From Agrobacterium vitis (GTDB lineage Bacteria > Pseudomonadota > Alphaproteobacteria > Rhizobiales > Rhizobiaceae): a DNA stretch of 64,000 bases. The stretch is from assembly GCF_013337045.2 (NCBI RefSeq), contig NZ_CP118259.1, positions 1,178,001 to 1,242,000 of the forward strand, given 5' to 3'. The translations under genes and the position numbers were made by a program. Position 1 is the stretch's first letter; every line of letters begins with the position of its first letter. This document shows positions 18,775 through 29,306 of the stretch, piece by piece. The notes beneath the pieces are model-generated. The model worked only from the letters and a program-made list of their open reading frames with translations. It ran no database searches and had not been told where the DNA came from.

Positions 18775-19989
18775 TCAGGCAGCCATTGCAGCCCGAAGGT
18801 TTTCATCCACCTTGTCGAGGAAGGCGGTGGTCGACAGCCACGGCTGGTCGGGACCGATCAGCAGCGCCAGATCCTTGGTCATGTAGCCAGCTTCGACCGT
18901 GTCGACGCAAACCTTTTCAAGGGTGAGGGCGAACTTGGCCAGTTCGGCATTGTCATCCAGCTTGGCGCGGTGCGCGAGGCCACGGGTCCAGGCAAAGATC
19001 GACGCGATAGAATTGGTCGAGGTTTCCTGGCCCTTCTGGTGCTGGCGATAGTGACGGGTCACGGTGCCGTGGGCGGCTTCGGCTTCCACCGTGCGGCCAT
19101 CTGGCGACAGCAGAACCGAGGTCATCAGGCCGAGCGAGCCGAAGCCCTGGGCAACCGTGTCAGACTGCACGTCGCCGTCATAGTTCTTGCAGGCCCAGAT
19201 ATAGCCGCCGGACCATTTCAGCGCAGAGGCAACCATGTCGTCGATCAGGCGATGCTCGTAGGTAATGCCGGCGGCGTCGAACTGGGCCTTGAATTCGGCC
19301 TGGTAGACTTCCTCGAAAATATCCTTGAAGCGGCCGTCATAGGCCTTCAAAATGGTGTTCTTGGTGGACAGGTAGACTGGCCATTTGCGCATCAGGCCGT
19401 AGTTCATCGAAGCGCGGGCGAAATCGCGGATCGAATCATCCAGGTTGTACATGGCCATGGCTACACCGGCGGACGGTGCATCGAACACGTCCTTCTCGAT
19501 GACCTGGCCGTCTTCGCCAACGAACTTGATGGTCAGCTTGCCCTTGCCGGGGAATTTGAAATCGGTTGCCTTATACTGGTCGCCGAAGGCATGACGGCCA
19601 ACAACGATCGGCTGGGTCCAGCCGGGGACGAGACGGGGTACGTTCTTGCAGATGATTGGCTCGCGGAAAATAACGCCGCCGAGGATGTTGCGGATCGTGC
19701 CGTTCGGGCTTTTCCACATTTCCTTCAGGTTGAATTCCTTCACGCGGGCTTCGTCTGGCGTGATGGTGGCGCATTTGATGCCGACGCCGTGCTTTTTGAT
19801 CGCGTGGGCGGAATCGATCGTCACCTGGTCATTGGTTGCATCGCGGTTTTCTACCGAGAGGTCGTAGTATTCAATCTCGAGATCGAGATAGGGAAGGATC
19901 AGCTTTTCCTTGATGAACTGCCAGATGATACGGGTCATTTCATCGCCGTCGAGATCGACGACCGGGTTGGCAACCTTGATCTTTTGCAT
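18775..19989 (-). CDS. icd: NADP-dependent isocitrate dehydrogenase
   Basis: The 404-aa enzyme oxidises isocitrate to 2-oxoglutarate in the TCA cycle. It begins [23 protein letters not shown], the mark of the homodimeric, eukaryote-like IDH class found in alphaproteobacteria rather than the E. coli class. [32 protein letters not shown] and the NADP-binding [16 protein letters not shown] are present. Length is normal. It is transcribed alone, divergent from trmJ, and has its own terminator. Confidence 0.96.
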   Translation of the reverse strand: MQKIKVANPVVDLDGDEMTRIIWQFIKEKLILPYLDLEIEYYDLSVENRDATNDQVTIDSAHAIKKHGVGIKCATITPDEARVKEFNLKEMWKSPNGTIRNILGGVIFREPIICKNVPRLVPGWTQPIVVGRHAFGDQYKATDFKFPGKGKLTIKFVGEDGQVIEKDVFDAPSAGVAMAMYNLDDSIRDFARASMNYGLMRKWPVYLSTKNTILKAYDGRFKDIFEEVYQAEFKAQFDAAGITYEHRLIDDMVASALKWSGGYIWACKNYDGDVQSDTVAQGFGSLGLMTSVLLSPDGRTVEAEAAHGTVTRHYRQHQKGQETSTNSIASIFAWTRGLAHRAKLDDNAELAKFALTLEKVCVDTVEAGYMTKDLALLIGPDQPWLSTTAFLDKVDENLRAAMAA

Positions 19990-20211
19990 AAGTCTTCCTC
20001 ATCGATAGGGCGGCTTTAATTCGACCGCGTCTCTGTCCATATGACCGGAGTTGCCTATAGCATTCTCGCAAGCCAAGGCAAACAGGAAGCCGCGTGTGGA
20101 CTTCATTTTAGCTTGAGCGCGCTTTGCCTTCCGCCTCTTGCATTTTGGGCTGTTTATGCCCATGCAGGCGTAAATTTGCAGGGTTGAATGAATTATTGCA
20201 GGAAAGGCGCC

Positions 20212-21072
20212 ATGGCAGGCACGAACAGCGAGCGCGAGCTTATCGCCGAGGGACCAGCGATTATTCTGGTGGAACCGCAATTGGGCGAGAATATCGGCAT
20301 GGTGGCCCGTGCCATGGCGAATTTCGGGCTGGCGGAGCTGCGTCTGGTCAATCCGCGTGATGGCTGGCCCTCGGAAAAAGCCCGGTCCGCCGCATCCAAA
20401 GCCGATCATGTCATTGATGGCGCCAAGCTTTACGATACGCTCGAGGAAGCACTGGCCGATCTGAATTTCGTCTATGCGACCACGGCGCGCCAACGGGACA
20501 ATTTCAAGCCCGTGGCCTCGCCGGTGACGGCGGCCTCAACTTTGCGAACTCGGTTTCTGGCCGGTGAAAAAACCGGAATTCTTTTTGGGCGTGAAAAATC
20601 CGGTCTGAAGAATGAAGATGTGGCTCTGGCCGATGAAATCGTCACCTTTCCGGTCAATCCCGCTTTCGCGTCGCTGAACATCGCTCAGGCTGTGCTGCTG
20701 ATGTCTTATGAGTGGATGAAATCCACCATGGAGGACGTTACCCAGACGCCGTTTCAGGGTGTCGATCAAATGCCTGCCAGCAAGGAGGAAGTCATCGGCC
20801 TGTTCGAGCATATGGAGGATGCGCTCGATGCCAGGGGATATTTCCGCCCGATCCATAAAAAAGCACGAATGATCGACAATCTGCGCGCCGTGCTGACGCG
20901 ACGTGGTTTCACCTCACCGGAAATCAATGTCATGCGTGGCGTGGTCTCGTCACTCGACCGCTTCTCCCGCCGCAATCCGCGCGGCGCTGGAGCGCCTTTG
21001 GAGGGTGATGAAGTGGACGGTATTGAGAGGGACGAAGCTGATGGTAGCGGGCATGAACGAGACCAGGACTAA
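20212..21072 (+). CDS. trmJ: SpoU/TrmJ-type RNA 2'-O-methyltransferase
   Basis: This 286-aa SPOUT enzyme would methylate the ribose at position 32 of tRNAs. It shows the SpoU motifs: [21 protein letters not shown] at the N-terminus, [12 protein letters not shown] in the middle, and [19 protein letters not shown] near residue 165 forming the knotted AdoMet site. The C-terminal extension ([20 protein letters not shown]...) is TrmJ-like. The ATG at 20212 follows AGGAAAGG. Its 3' end overlaps murI. Confidence 0.85.
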   Translation: MAGTNSERELIAEGPAIILVEPQLGENIGMVARAMANFGLAELRLVNPRDGWPSEKARSAASKADHVIDGAKLYDTLEEALADLNFVYATTARQRDNFKPVASPVTAASTLRTRFLAGEKTGILFGREKSGLKNEDVALADEIVTFPVNPAFASLNIAQAVLLMSYEWMKSTMEDVTQTPFQGVDQMPASKEEVIGLFEHMEDALDARGYFRPIHKKARMIDNLRAVLTRRGFTSPEINVMRGVVSSLDRFSRRNPRGAGAPLEGDEVDGIERDEADGSGHERDQD

Positions 21073-21862
21073 ACTCAAACCGATCCTGGTCTTTGATTCC
21101 GGTATTGGCGGCTTGACCGTTCTGCGTGAAGCCCGGGTGCTGATGCCGGAGCGCGGCTTTATCTATATCGCCGACGACGCTGGTTTTCCCTATGGCAATT
21201 GGGAGGAGGAGCCGCTCAAAGCGCGGATCGTCTCGTTGTTTGCCAATCTTCTGGCACAGTATGATCCCGAGGCGGTGATCGTCGCCTGTAGCACGGCCTT
21301 CACGCTGGCCGGTGCCGCGTTGCGCGAAGCCTTTCCCGGCATGCGCTTCATCGGCACCGTACCCGCCATTAAACCAGCCGCAGAGCGCAGCCGTTCCGGG
21401 CTTATTTCCGTGCTGGCCACGCCTGGCACCGTCAAGCGCGCCTATACGCGCGATCTGATCCAGTCCTTTGCCAGCCAGTGCGAGGTAAACCTCGTCGGCT
21501 CTCAACATCTGGCCCGGCTGGCTGAAGCCTATATTCGCGGTGAACCGGTGGAAGAGGCGGCGCTGAATGCCGAGATCGCGCCGTGTTTCATCGAAAAACA
21601 AGGTGCGAAGACCGATATCGTCGTGCTCGCCTGTACCCATTATCCGTTTCTTGCCAATGTCTTCCGCAAGCTGGCTCCCTGGCCGGTGGATTGGCTTGAC
21701 CCTGCGGAAGCCATCGCCCGTCAGGCACGGCGTCTGGTGCCTGTTGTGGACGAGGGCGCGCATTCGGACGACTATGATTTCGCGGTCTTCACGTCGGGCC
21801 AGCCGGTCTTTTCCACTCATCGGCTGATGCAGGGTTTTGGTCTGCGCGTGGCAGCGGGCTGA
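21053..21862 (+). CDS. murI: glutamate racemase
   Basis: MurI makes D-glutamate for peptidoglycan. The 269-aa form starts [23 protein letters not shown]. The two catalytic cysteines are in VACSTAFT and ACTHYPF, with the Asp of FDSG, all as expected. The start is uncertain: ATG at 21041 or 21053, both inside the end of trmJ, so the genes are translationally coupled. No terminator is obvious downstream. Confidence 0.93.
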   Translation: MNETRTKLKPILVFDSGIGGLTVLREARVLMPERGFIYIADDAGFPYGNWEEEPLKARIVSLFANLLAQYDPEAVIVACSTAFTLAGAALREAFPGMRFIGTVPAIKPAAERSRSGLISVLATPGTVKRAYTRDLIQSFASQCEVNLVGSQHLARLAEAYIRGEPVEEAALNAEIAPCFIEKQGAKTDIVVLACTHYPFLANVFRKLAPWPVDWLDPAEAIARQARRLVPVVDEGAHSDDYDFAVFTSGQPVFSTHRLMQGFGLRVAAG

Positions 21863-21892
21863 CGTTTGTGACGGAAATAGCCAGAAGATAAA

Positions 21893-22354
21893 TTATCGCG
21901 TTCGCGCGTTTAGGCTCTCAGTGAGCTGTTCGACCAGGCAGGCAAGCTGCTGCAGACATTCGTCCCAGGCCAGCCGAACTCCCTCTTGCGATACCGTATC
22001 CGGAATACCGGATTGAACGATTGACAGGTCCGTTCCTCTTACTGCCGGTTTCATCTGAATCACGGTCTCGACCCGCGCAGTCCAGAATGGGTCATCCATT
22101 CTTTCTGTGTAGCGGATGCGCTCGTTGAGGACCAATTCGTCGAATTCGGCGATCATCACATAACTTAAATCTGACGCGGTGCTGCTAAAACGAATCTTGT
22201 AACCGCCACCTTCGCGTCCATCGAAATGAAGCGGTTGGCAGGTAAAGTCCTTCCTCTGCATCCATTGTACAACAGCCTGCTCGTCAAGAAACGCTTTATA
22301 GACGCGACTGATCGGAGCCTGGATGAGTTTATCAACGCGAATGGAAAATGCCAT
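21893..22354 (-). CDS. SRPBCC (AHSA1/START-like) domain protein
   Basis: The 153-aa protein matches the activator of Hsp90 ATPase homologue 1-like/START fold: IRVDKLIQAPISRVYKAFLDEQAVVQWM at the start, GGGYKIRF in the middle, and a C-terminal helix with WDECLQQLACLVEQL. These small proteins bind hydrophobic ligands; many rhizobial copies have unknown roles. The ATG at 22354 has GAAAGG eight bases upstream; a TTG further up is less likely. Confidence 0.8.
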   Translation of the reverse strand: MAFSIRVDKLIQAPISRVYKAFLDEQAVVQWMQRKDFTCQPLHFDGREGGGYKIRFSSTASDLSYVMIAEFDELVLNERIRYTERMDDPFWTARVETVIQMKPAVRGTDLSIVQSGIPDTVSQEGVRLAWDECLQQLACLVEQLTESLNARTR

Positions 22355-23175
22355 TCCGAGACCTTTCGCGCCCAAAGGGCTATAGGTGTTCGTAAAAACA
22401 GTAGATATTCAAGGTTTTTTCATCGTTTTAGAAGCGGATGCACTTTAAACCGCACCCGTCCTGTATTGAGGCGATCTTTATAGGACGCAATGCGGGGGTC
22501 AACTATCTAAAGATTTCACACTATGTTTTTTTGTTATTTCGCGTCATACGAAATGTGATGCCGCGACTAAGTCGCTAAAGTAGAATTGGTTGGAAGTGGA
22601 TTTTAATGCTCCAGATAAAAAATATCGAGCATTCAACGTGTTATTGTGGATTTGATAAAATCGGACCTGCTTGAAGAATACCATTATCTGGGAAACACAC
22701 AGCCCTACAAAAATACGGGAAGCGCTGTGACATGGTGGGAAAAAACACCAAAAATGCTGCATCGTCTTCAAATAATCATCGTCAACATGATCTTTACGGG
22801 GCTCGTCAGCGGTTATTTTTCTTGATAAATGTCAGTTATTCACGACAAGCCCTGTGTGTATCTCTTCGGAGATTGGCTTTTGATGGCGACTTGAATTTTT
22901 GTCCGGCTCACTCGTCGGCTTGCATCAAGGTCCCCTCATGCTCGCAGATTCTTGCCTTGCCGATGCTTAGCTCCCTGAGGCGTCTACATTTTCAGGCCTC
23001 GGTATGTTCTGCCTTTCTGCATGATCTGCCTTTTTCGGCAAAGCGGGCGACCGCATTTTCCCAACCATGTCTCATCCATTGAAATTGTTGCGAGCCATTT
23101 GGAATGCGGCGGCGACTTGTGCTACAGATTTTATCCCGCCGCCATCCATGCGGCTCCTAAGAGATTTGAAACAGC
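22355..23175. other. 820-bp stretch without a supported gene
   Basis: The sequence is more AT-rich than its surroundings. Two short frames (22544-22771 minus, 22732-23082 plus) have no ribosome binding site and no recognisable motif. It may hold relics or the promoters of the flanking genes. Confidence 0.5.
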
Positions 23176-24468
23176 TTGTTTGCCGAAATCGTCATTGTTG
23201 TCCTGCTCACCATCTTGAACGGCGTATTGGCAATGTCCGAACTGGCGGTCGTCTCCGCCCGTCCGGCGCGTCTGAGGGTTCTGGCCGAAGCCGGTCATCG
23301 CGGTTCTGCCGTTGCCATCCGGTTGGCTGAAAATCCCGGTCGGTTTTTGTCGACCGTGCAGATCGGTATTACCCTTGTCGGCGTTTTGTCCGGCGCGTTT
23401 TCGGGAGCTACTCTCGGCGCCCGATTGACCCAGTGGCTTTTGCTGCAAGGGATGTCAGAGGCCCTGGCCAGCACGCTCGGCGTCGGCTGCGTCGTGGTCG
23501 GCATTACCTATCTGTCGTTGATTGTCGGAGAGCTTGTGCCCAAGCAGATTGCGCTGCGAAACCCTGAAATGGTCGCCTCGCGTATGGCGGGTGCCATGCT
23601 GATCCTGTCCAAGGTTTCGCTGCCGCTGGTCTGGCTGCTGGATGGCTCGGGACGGGCTGTCCTGTCGCTGCTCGGCCAGAAGGGTGCATCCTCTGGCACG
23701 GTCACGGATGAGGAAATCAAGACGGTTCTGGCCGAAGCACAAAGTGCTGGTGTCATCGAATCGGAAGAATCACAGATGATTTCCGGCGTCATGCGCCTGG
23801 CGGATCGCACGGCGCGTGGCCTGATGACACCGCGCCGCGATGTCGAACTGATCAGCGTCGATGACACGATTGAGGAAATTCGCGAGACATTGCGTAAAAG
23901 CCAGCATTCCCGGCTGCCGGTGCGCAACGGCAATTCCGACGAAATCGTCGGGGTCATGCTGGTGAAAAACTTCTACGATGCCTTGGCCAATGGCGGCACG
24001 GTCGACATTCGCTCGATTATCAGCGATGTGCCGATCGTATCCGATCTGGCCGGTGCCATCGATATCATCCAGTCGATCCGCAAGACGGTTCTGCATATGG
24101 TGCTGGTCTATGACGAATACGGCCATTTCGAAGGCATTATCACGTCAGGCGATATTCTGGAGGCGATTACCGGTGCCTACCAGGAAGAGGGCGAGGAAGA
24201 GCCGGCTCTGCTGATGCGTGAGGACGGTTCCTATCTGGTGGCTGGCTGGACACCGATCGACGAGTTCATCGAGCATATCCGTGTGCCCGTGGATGACGAC
24301 CCGGATTTTACCACCGTCGCAGGCTATGTGCTGGATGAGCTGAAACGCATTCCGGCGCTGGGCGAAAGCTTCGTCAAGAATGGCTGGAAATTCGAAGTCG
24401 TTGACCTGGATGGCCGGCGCATCGACAAGCTGCTGGTCTCGCCGGTCCTGGCAGACGATCCGGATTGA
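23176..24468 (+). CDS. hemolysin-family (CNNM/CBS/CorC-HlyC domain) membrane protein
   Basis: The 430-aa protein has a DUF21/CNNM transmembrane domain (residues 1-~185, four hydrophobic segments, with LVGELVPKQIALRNPE). A pair of CBS domains follows (about 205-330, starting at MTPRRDVELIS), then a C-terminal CorC_HlyC domain (WTPIDEFIEHI...GYVLDELKRIPALGESF). Such proteins are annotated as hemolysins but act mostly in Mg/Co ion homeostasis. The start is a TTG at 23176 without a strong ribosome binding site, so the true start could differ slightly. Confidence 0.85.
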   Translation: MFAEIVIVVLLTILNGVLAMSELAVVSARPARLRVLAEAGHRGSAVAIRLAENPGRFLSTVQIGITLVGVLSGAFSGATLGARLTQWLLLQGMSEALASTLGVGCVVVGITYLSLIVGELVPKQIALRNPEMVASRMAGAMLILSKVSLPLVWLLDGSGRAVLSLLGQKGASSGTVTDEEIKTVLAEAQSAGVIESEESQMISGVMRLADRTARGLMTPRRDVELISVDDTIEEIRETLRKSQHSRLPVRNGNSDEIVGVMLVKNFYDALANGGTVDIRSIISDVPIVSDLAGAIDIIQSIRKTVLHMVLVYDEYGHFEGIITSGDILEAITGAYQEEGEEEPALLMREDGSYLVAGWTPIDEFIEHIRVPVDDDPDFTTVAGYVLDELKRIPALGESFVKNGWKFEVVDLDGRRIDKLLVSPVLADDPD

Positions 24469-24610
24469 TTTAAGCCGCGATTGCCTGTGGGTTTCGACGA
24501 GAAGACGCAGGCATCTTCTTTTACTTTCTGTTAGGAAATACGGATTGAACAGCGTGGCCGCATTGCGGTGCAGGAACGCGTCATCATTCCATCGTGAGGG
24601 AATATATAAG

Positions 24611-26125
24611 GTGCAGGTCGGGATCGATATGGGAACAGTGGCGGGTGGCCAACCTGCCAGGCTCGATATCGAGGAGCTGCTGGCAACCCGTCTTCTTGTT
24701 CAGGGTAATTCCGGCTCCGGCAAATCGCATTTGCTGCGGCGCCTGCTGGAGCAATCCGCTCAATGGGTTCAGCAGGTCATCATCGATCCCGAAGGGGATT
24801 TCGTGACGCTCTCGGAAAAATACGGCCATCTGGTCGTAGATGGGGAACGCAGCGACGCCGAATTGATCGGGATTGCCAACCGCATCCGCCAGCATCGCGT
24901 TTCCTGCGTGCTGACGCTGGAAGGGTTGGATATCGAGCAGCAGATGCGCGCAGCCGGTGTGTTCCTGAACGGCCTGTTTGATGCCGAGCGCGAGTATTGG
25001 TATCCGGTGCTGGTCGTAGTCGATGAGGCGCAGATGTTTGCCCCCTCGGTCGGCGGGGATGTCTCGGAAGATGCCCGCAAACTGTCGCTGGGCGCGATGA
25101 CCAATTTGATGTGCCGTGGCCGAAAGCGCGGCCTGGCGGGTGTGATCGCTACGCAGCGTCTGGCAAAGCTTGCCAAGAATGTCGCGGCTGAAGCCTCCAA
25201 CTTCCTGATGGGCCGCACCTTTCTCGATATTGATATGGCGCGTGCCGCCGATCTTCTCGGTATGGATCGCCGCCAGGCGGAAATGTTCCGCGACCTGAAG
25301 CGCGGTAATTTCGTCGCCCTTGGCCCGGCGCTATCACGCCGTCCCTTGCCGATCGTGATCGGAGATGTGGAGACATCAGCGCGCTCCTCCAGTCCGAAAC
25401 TGATGCCTTTGCCCGATGCGCCGCAGGATGTGGAAGATCTAATCTTCACCCCGGATCCTGAAGAGTTTACCCGTCCGCTCGTTCGCCGTGCGCCGCCAGC
25501 CCCGCGTCCGACCACCGATATTCTGGCCGAGCTGGCCCGTGCAACGCCGGTGAGCGTCGAGGATGTCGCCCCACAGAGATCGTCACAGCCGGAAATCACC
25601 GCCGAGGAACGCGAGGAGCGGATGGCGGCGGTGCTGGCTGAAATTCTCGATGATCCACAGGCGGCCTATCGCACCGATTCCGTTCTCTATCAGGAATTCC
25701 TGGTTCGAGCCCGTATGCGCCGGGTCGGCGGTCCACCGATGGCGATGGGCGAATTTCGTCGTCGCGTCGCCGTGGCACGGGCTGATGTCGATGAAGAAAC
25801 CGCGTCCTCTGACAGCTGGCAGGAGGCGCTGTCTTTATCAACGCGGGTTTCGGATGACTTGCAGGGCGTTTTCCTGCTGATCGCCAAGGCGGCCATCCGG
25901 TCCGAGCCTTGCCCTTCCGATTTGCGGATTGCCCGAGCCTATGGCACCCATTCCGCCCGCCGTGCCCGTCGGTTGCTTGGCTATTTCGAGGAGCAGGGGA
26001 TGGTCGTGGTGCATACGGATTTTTCCGGAAAGCGCATCGTTGCCTTCCCTGACCTGGAATCAGAAACCAAACCGGGTGATCCGAATGCAGCCGATATGCC
26101 GGATAGCCGCACTGCTGCGGAATAG
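24611..26125 (+). CDS. HerA-like ATP-binding protein
   Basis: The 504-aa protein has a P-loop GNSGSGKS (residues 32-39), a Walker B VLVVVDEAQMF, and a conserved RGRKRGLAGVIATQRLAKLAKNV segment with a motor-like arginine, placing it in the HerA/FtsK-like ATPase group annotated as DUF853/DUF87. The C-terminal ~200 residues are charged and Pro-rich, ending in a helical domain. HerA-type ATPases often act as hexamers on DNA; no nuclease partner (NurA-like) is seen beside it. The GTG at 24611 follows GAGGGAA; the frame extends upstream into the preceding gene without a better start. Confidence 0.75.
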   Translation: MQVGIDMGTVAGGQPARLDIEELLATRLLVQGNSGSGKSHLLRRLLEQSAQWVQQVIIDPEGDFVTLSEKYGHLVVDGERSDAELIGIANRIRQHRVSCVLTLEGLDIEQQMRAAGVFLNGLFDAEREYWYPVLVVVDEAQMFAPSVGGDVSEDARKLSLGAMTNLMCRGRKRGLAGVIATQRLAKLAKNVAAEASNFLMGRTFLDIDMARAADLLGMDRRQAEMFRDLKRGNFVALGPALSRRPLPIVIGDVETSARSSSPKLMPLPDAPQDVEDLIFTPDPEEFTRPLVRRAPPAPRPTTDILAELARATPVSVEDVAPQRSSQPEITAEEREERMAAVLAEILDDPQAAYRTDSVLYQEFLVRARMRRVGGPPMAMGEFRRRVAVARADVDEETASSDSWQEALSLSTRVSDDLQGVFLLIAKAAIRSEPCPSDLRIARAYGTHSARRARRLLGYFEEQGMVVVHTDFSGKRIVAFPDLESETKPGDPNAADMPDSRTAAE

Positions 26126-26180
26126 AGTTTAGCCACGGTTTTAAACCTGGAGCCTTGCTGACTGGCCAAGTTGTGCCGCA

Positions 26181-27164
26181 ATGGCTGCCCATGATGGTTT
26201 GATGACCAAGTTTCCCCTAGCCCTCCGACGGAGGCATGTCCTGAGCCTTGCTTCTTTGAGTTTCCTGGGTCTCGCGACATCAGGGCAAGCCGCATCCCTG
26301 GCGCCCGGTGAAGTGCCGCTTTGGCCGGGTCGGGCGCCGGGCGGTGGGGGGCCTCGGCTTGGCAGGCGGACCATTCACAAGGCAGCATTGCTGCGGATCG
26401 CCACGCCAACCCTGCGAATGGTCCGTCCTCAAATCCCAAATGGCACAGCCGTGCTGATTGCACCCGGCGGCGGCTATCATTTCGTTGAGGAGCGTAAGGA
26501 GGGCGAAGCCGCCGCGCAGTGGCTGGCCGCCCGTGGCGTTACCGCTTTCATTCTCACCTACCGTCTTCCGGGCGAAGGCTGGTTCGTCGGCCCGCGTGCG
26601 CCATTGCAGGATGCCCAGCGGGCCTTGCGGCTGATCCGTGCACAGGGTGACACATTGGGCCTTGATACTCAGAAAATTGGCAGTATGGGATTTTCCGCCG
26701 GTGGGCATTTGATGGGCATGCTATCAACCCGCTTTGCTGAGCCGGTGTATTCGCCTGTGGATAATGCCGATACGCTGTCGGCAAGGCCGGATTTCACCAT
26801 GCTGGCCTATCCGGTGATTACCCTGAAGGCCCCTTATAATCATACCTGGACCCGGGTCGAGATGGTCGGCAAGCATCCAAGCGATGCCGATGTTGCGGCC
26901 TGGTCGGTGGAAACCCATGTCAACTCCACTTGCCCGCCGGTCTTTCTGGCCCATGCCAAGGACGATCCGGTTGCCAATATCGAGCATTCCAGACTGATGC
27001 AGGCGGCTTGCCGCAAAGCTGGTGTTTCCGCCGATCTGGTCGAGCTTGAGCAGGGTGGCCACGGCTTTGCCATGGGCGAAGGGAGCATGGGGAAAACGCC
27101 CAGGCCGCCGGTGCTCTGGACACCGGCGCTTGAGGCATGGATGCAGGGCCGCAATCTGGTTTGA
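26181..27164 (+). CDS. secreted alpha/beta hydrolase (acetyl xylan esterase/BD-FAE-like)
   Basis: This 327-aa esterase has a twin-arginine-like leader (LRRRHVLSLASLSFLGLA) ending near SGQA. The fold shows an oxyanion motif APGGGYHF, a nucleophile in GFSAGGHL, an aspartate in HAKDDPVAN and a histidine in EQGGHGFAMG, a complete triad. The type is common for periplasmic carbohydrate esterases. The start may be 26181 or the ATG at 26202. A pair of palindromic repeats separates it from the convergent pepT. Confidence 0.8.
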   Translation: MAAHDGLMTKFPLALRRRHVLSLASLSFLGLATSGQAASLAPGEVPLWPGRAPGGGGPRLGRRTIHKAALLRIATPTLRMVRPQIPNGTAVLIAPGGGYHFVEERKEGEAAAQWLAARGVTAFILTYRLPGEGWFVGPRAPLQDAQRALRLIRAQGDTLGLDTQKIGSMGFSAGGHLMGMLSTRFAEPVYSPVDNADTLSARPDFTMLAYPVITLKAPYNHTWTRVEMVGKHPSDADVAAWSVETHVNSTCPPVFLAHAKDDPVANIEHSRLMQAACRKAGVSADLVELEQGGHGFAMGEGSMGKTPRPPVLWTPALEAWMQGRNLV

Positions 27165-27170
27165 TCCAGC

Positions 27171-27262
27171 ATCGTACCGAAAAGTGGAGACCGGTTTTCG
27201 GATAATACGATGCGAAAATAAGATCATCGTACCGAAAAGTGGAACTCGGTTTTCGGCACGAT
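27171..27262. repeat. two copies of a CCGAAAA...TTTTCGG palindrome
   Basis: Two hairpin units, 27171-27211 and 27226-27262, repeat with a 55-bp step. Each has an inner pair CCGAAAA/TTTTCGG and an outer pair ATCGTA/TACGAT (ATCGT/ACGAT in the second). The same inner core with a different outer pair (ATCGGC/GCCGAT) forms the array at 43921. They lie between two convergent genes and may stop transcription from both sides. Confidence 0.8.
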
Positions 27263-27273
27263 GTTATAGGGCG

Positions 27274-28509
27274 TCAGTCTGCCCGCTCTTCCCAGACCTT
27301 TGTCAGCTCCACAATGGTTTTCACGGCGACTTCCATGTCCTGAACGCTTATCCATTCGAGTGGCGAGTGGTAAGCATGGCCACCAGTATAGATATTGGGG
27401 CAGGGCAGGCCCATGAAGGACAGGCGCGAGCCATCGGTTCCGCCGCGAATGCTGTGCAGCACGGGGGTGAGGCCAACGCGGCGCACCGCTTCCTCAAGAT
27501 TGTCCATCACCATCGGAACTTGGTCGAGCACCACTTTCATATTGCGATATTGCTGCTTGACCTCGAATCTGTAGGTCGATCCGGGGTAGTCGCGCATCAC
27601 ATCGCGGGTAATCTCTTCCAGTCGCGCTTCTTTCTGAGCTAAGCCTTCATCGACAAAATCGCGGATGATGAATTTCAGATGAGCTTCATCCATGGAACCG
27701 CTGATGTCGGTGGGGTGAATGAAGCCCTGGCGGCCCTCGGTGGTTTCGGGGGTCTGGTCCTTCGGCAGCCGGGCAATGATAGCGCTGGCGATCTTGATGG
27801 CGTTTTCCATCCGGCCCTTGGCCGTGCCGGGATGGATGGCAACACCGGTTATGGTGATATCCACGCCGTCTGCCGAAAATGTCTCGTTCTCGATCTCGCC
27901 GATCGTGCTGCCATCCATGGTGTAGCCAAAGGCTGCGCCCAGCTTTTTCAGATCCACCTTGTCGGCACCTCGGCCAATCTCTTCGTCGGTGGTGAAGAGG
28001 ATTTTGATGGCGCCATGCCGGATGTGCGGATTGTCGATCAGGAACTGCGCCGCCGCCATGATTTCGGCAATACCCGCCTTGTCGTCGGCACCCAGCAGTG
28101 TGGTGCCATCGGTGGTGACAATGTCATGGCCGATTTGCGTGGTGAGCTGCGGATTGTCACTGACCCGGATGATCTGATTGGCGTCGCCGGACAGAACGAT
28201 ATCTCCGCCCTGATAGTTTTTCAGCAGCTGCGGCTTCACATTCGTGCCGGTGAAATCCGGTGCCGTATCCATATGCGAGCAGAAGCAGATCACCGGAACC
28301 GGCTTGTCGACATTGGCGGGAATGGTCGCATAGACATTGCCGTGCTCATCCAGATGGGCGTCGGAAAGGCCCATGGCCAGCAATTCACTCACCAGCACAT
28401 GGCCGAGGTCCTTCTGTTTTTCCGTGGAGGGCTGGCTGGTTGATTCGGGGTCTGATTGTGTGTCGATGACGACATAGCGCAGGAAACGGTCGAGAATTGT
28501 ATCGGGCAT
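27274..28509 (-). CDS. pepT: peptidase T (tripeptide aminopeptidase)
   Basis: PepT cleaves the N-terminal residue from tripeptides in the cytosol. The 411-aa M20B enzyme shows the first zinc histidine in FCSHMDTAPD, the bridging aspartate in LGADDKAG, the catalytic glutamates in FTTDEEIGRG, and a final ligand in YTGGHAYHSPLEW. Length and motifs are standard. It is a single gene. Confidence 0.94.
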   Translation of the reverse strand: MPDTILDRFLRYVVIDTQSDPESTSQPSTEKQKDLGHVLVSELLAMGLSDAHLDEHGNVYATIPANVDKPVPVICFCSHMDTAPDFTGTNVKPQLLKNYQGGDIVLSGDANQIIRVSDNPQLTTQIGHDIVTTDGTTLLGADDKAGIAEIMAAAQFLIDNPHIRHGAIKILFTTDEEIGRGADKVDLKKLGAAFGYTMDGSTIGEIENETFSADGVDITITGVAIHPGTAKGRMENAIKIASAIIARLPKDQTPETTEGRQGFIHPTDISGSMDEAHLKFIIRDFVDEGLAQKEARLEEITRDVMRDYPGSTYRFEVKQQYRNMKVVLDQVPMVMDNLEEAVRRVGLTPVLHSIRGGTDGSRLSFMGLPCPNIYTGGHAYHSPLEWISVQDMEVAVKTIVELTKVWEERAD

Positions 28510-29306
28510 GCGGGCGGTCCATCACGGTTTGTGGCTATGGTTGGTGGCCACGGTTTGGGGCGGGGGCGGCTTTGCCTATCCGCAGGATATGCGATGCCGA
28601 CCCGCGGCATCTGCAATTTTACAGTATTCAATTTGCGACATTCTTGGCGCAAAAGAGATCTTGTAAATGTAAGCGTTTCACAAGACGAAGGTTTGCTCAA
28701 CCCATTTGTAACGTCTCCGTATTTTTATCTTTCACCATTGGCAACGGCCAATACTCAAGCAAACACTGTCAGAAATGACCCTGTCGACGGACGGTTCCGT
28801 GACATGACATCCGTCTCTTTATTGTCGCGCAAGACTAAGAGAGTGTCATGATATTTGCTTTTTCCTATGCATCCTAAGGGAGTATTTTGATTTAATGTTG
28901 CGGCGCAGAAAAATAGCTGTGCTTTGATAGGGACTCGTGGAATTGAACGGAATTTGAAAATTTCAATATTTTAAATTATCATGACATCTATCAAGTTTAG
29001 CATTCAAATAATTGTAATTTATATGTAAAATATCCTGAGTTTTTGCCCGTCGATAAAAAGGGATTTTGAAATAATAACGGAAAAGTGATTGATGTTTTTG
29101 CTGCACGGCAACAGAAATCACATTTTCGTCCTCGAAATAAATTACTCTCGGTTGTGCAGGCGGGGAATGGTTAAAGGGATCGATTTGGTCCAGCCCTGCA
29201 CGATAACCAGCCGGATTGCTGTTTCAAATCCGCGTGGCTCACGACACGGATGCAATGCATCCCGGCTTTAATATCTAGCCAGCTATTTATCAGGAGGATT
29301 TTTGCA
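28510..29306. other. AT-rich intergenic region upstream of the carbonic anhydrase gene
   Basis: About 800 bases, strongly AT-rich between 28650 and 29090, without a frame that has both a start signal and recognisable content. It holds the promoters of pepT and of the carbonic anhydrase operon. The low GC could reflect foreign DNA or a regulatory region. Confidence 0.5.

Noticed and set aside
18727..20019. Plus-strand 430-codon frame
   Set aside because: Exact antisense of icd, whose sequence is unmistakable.
22732..23082. 116-codon plus-strand frame
   Set aside because: Atypical composition, no start signal, no motif.
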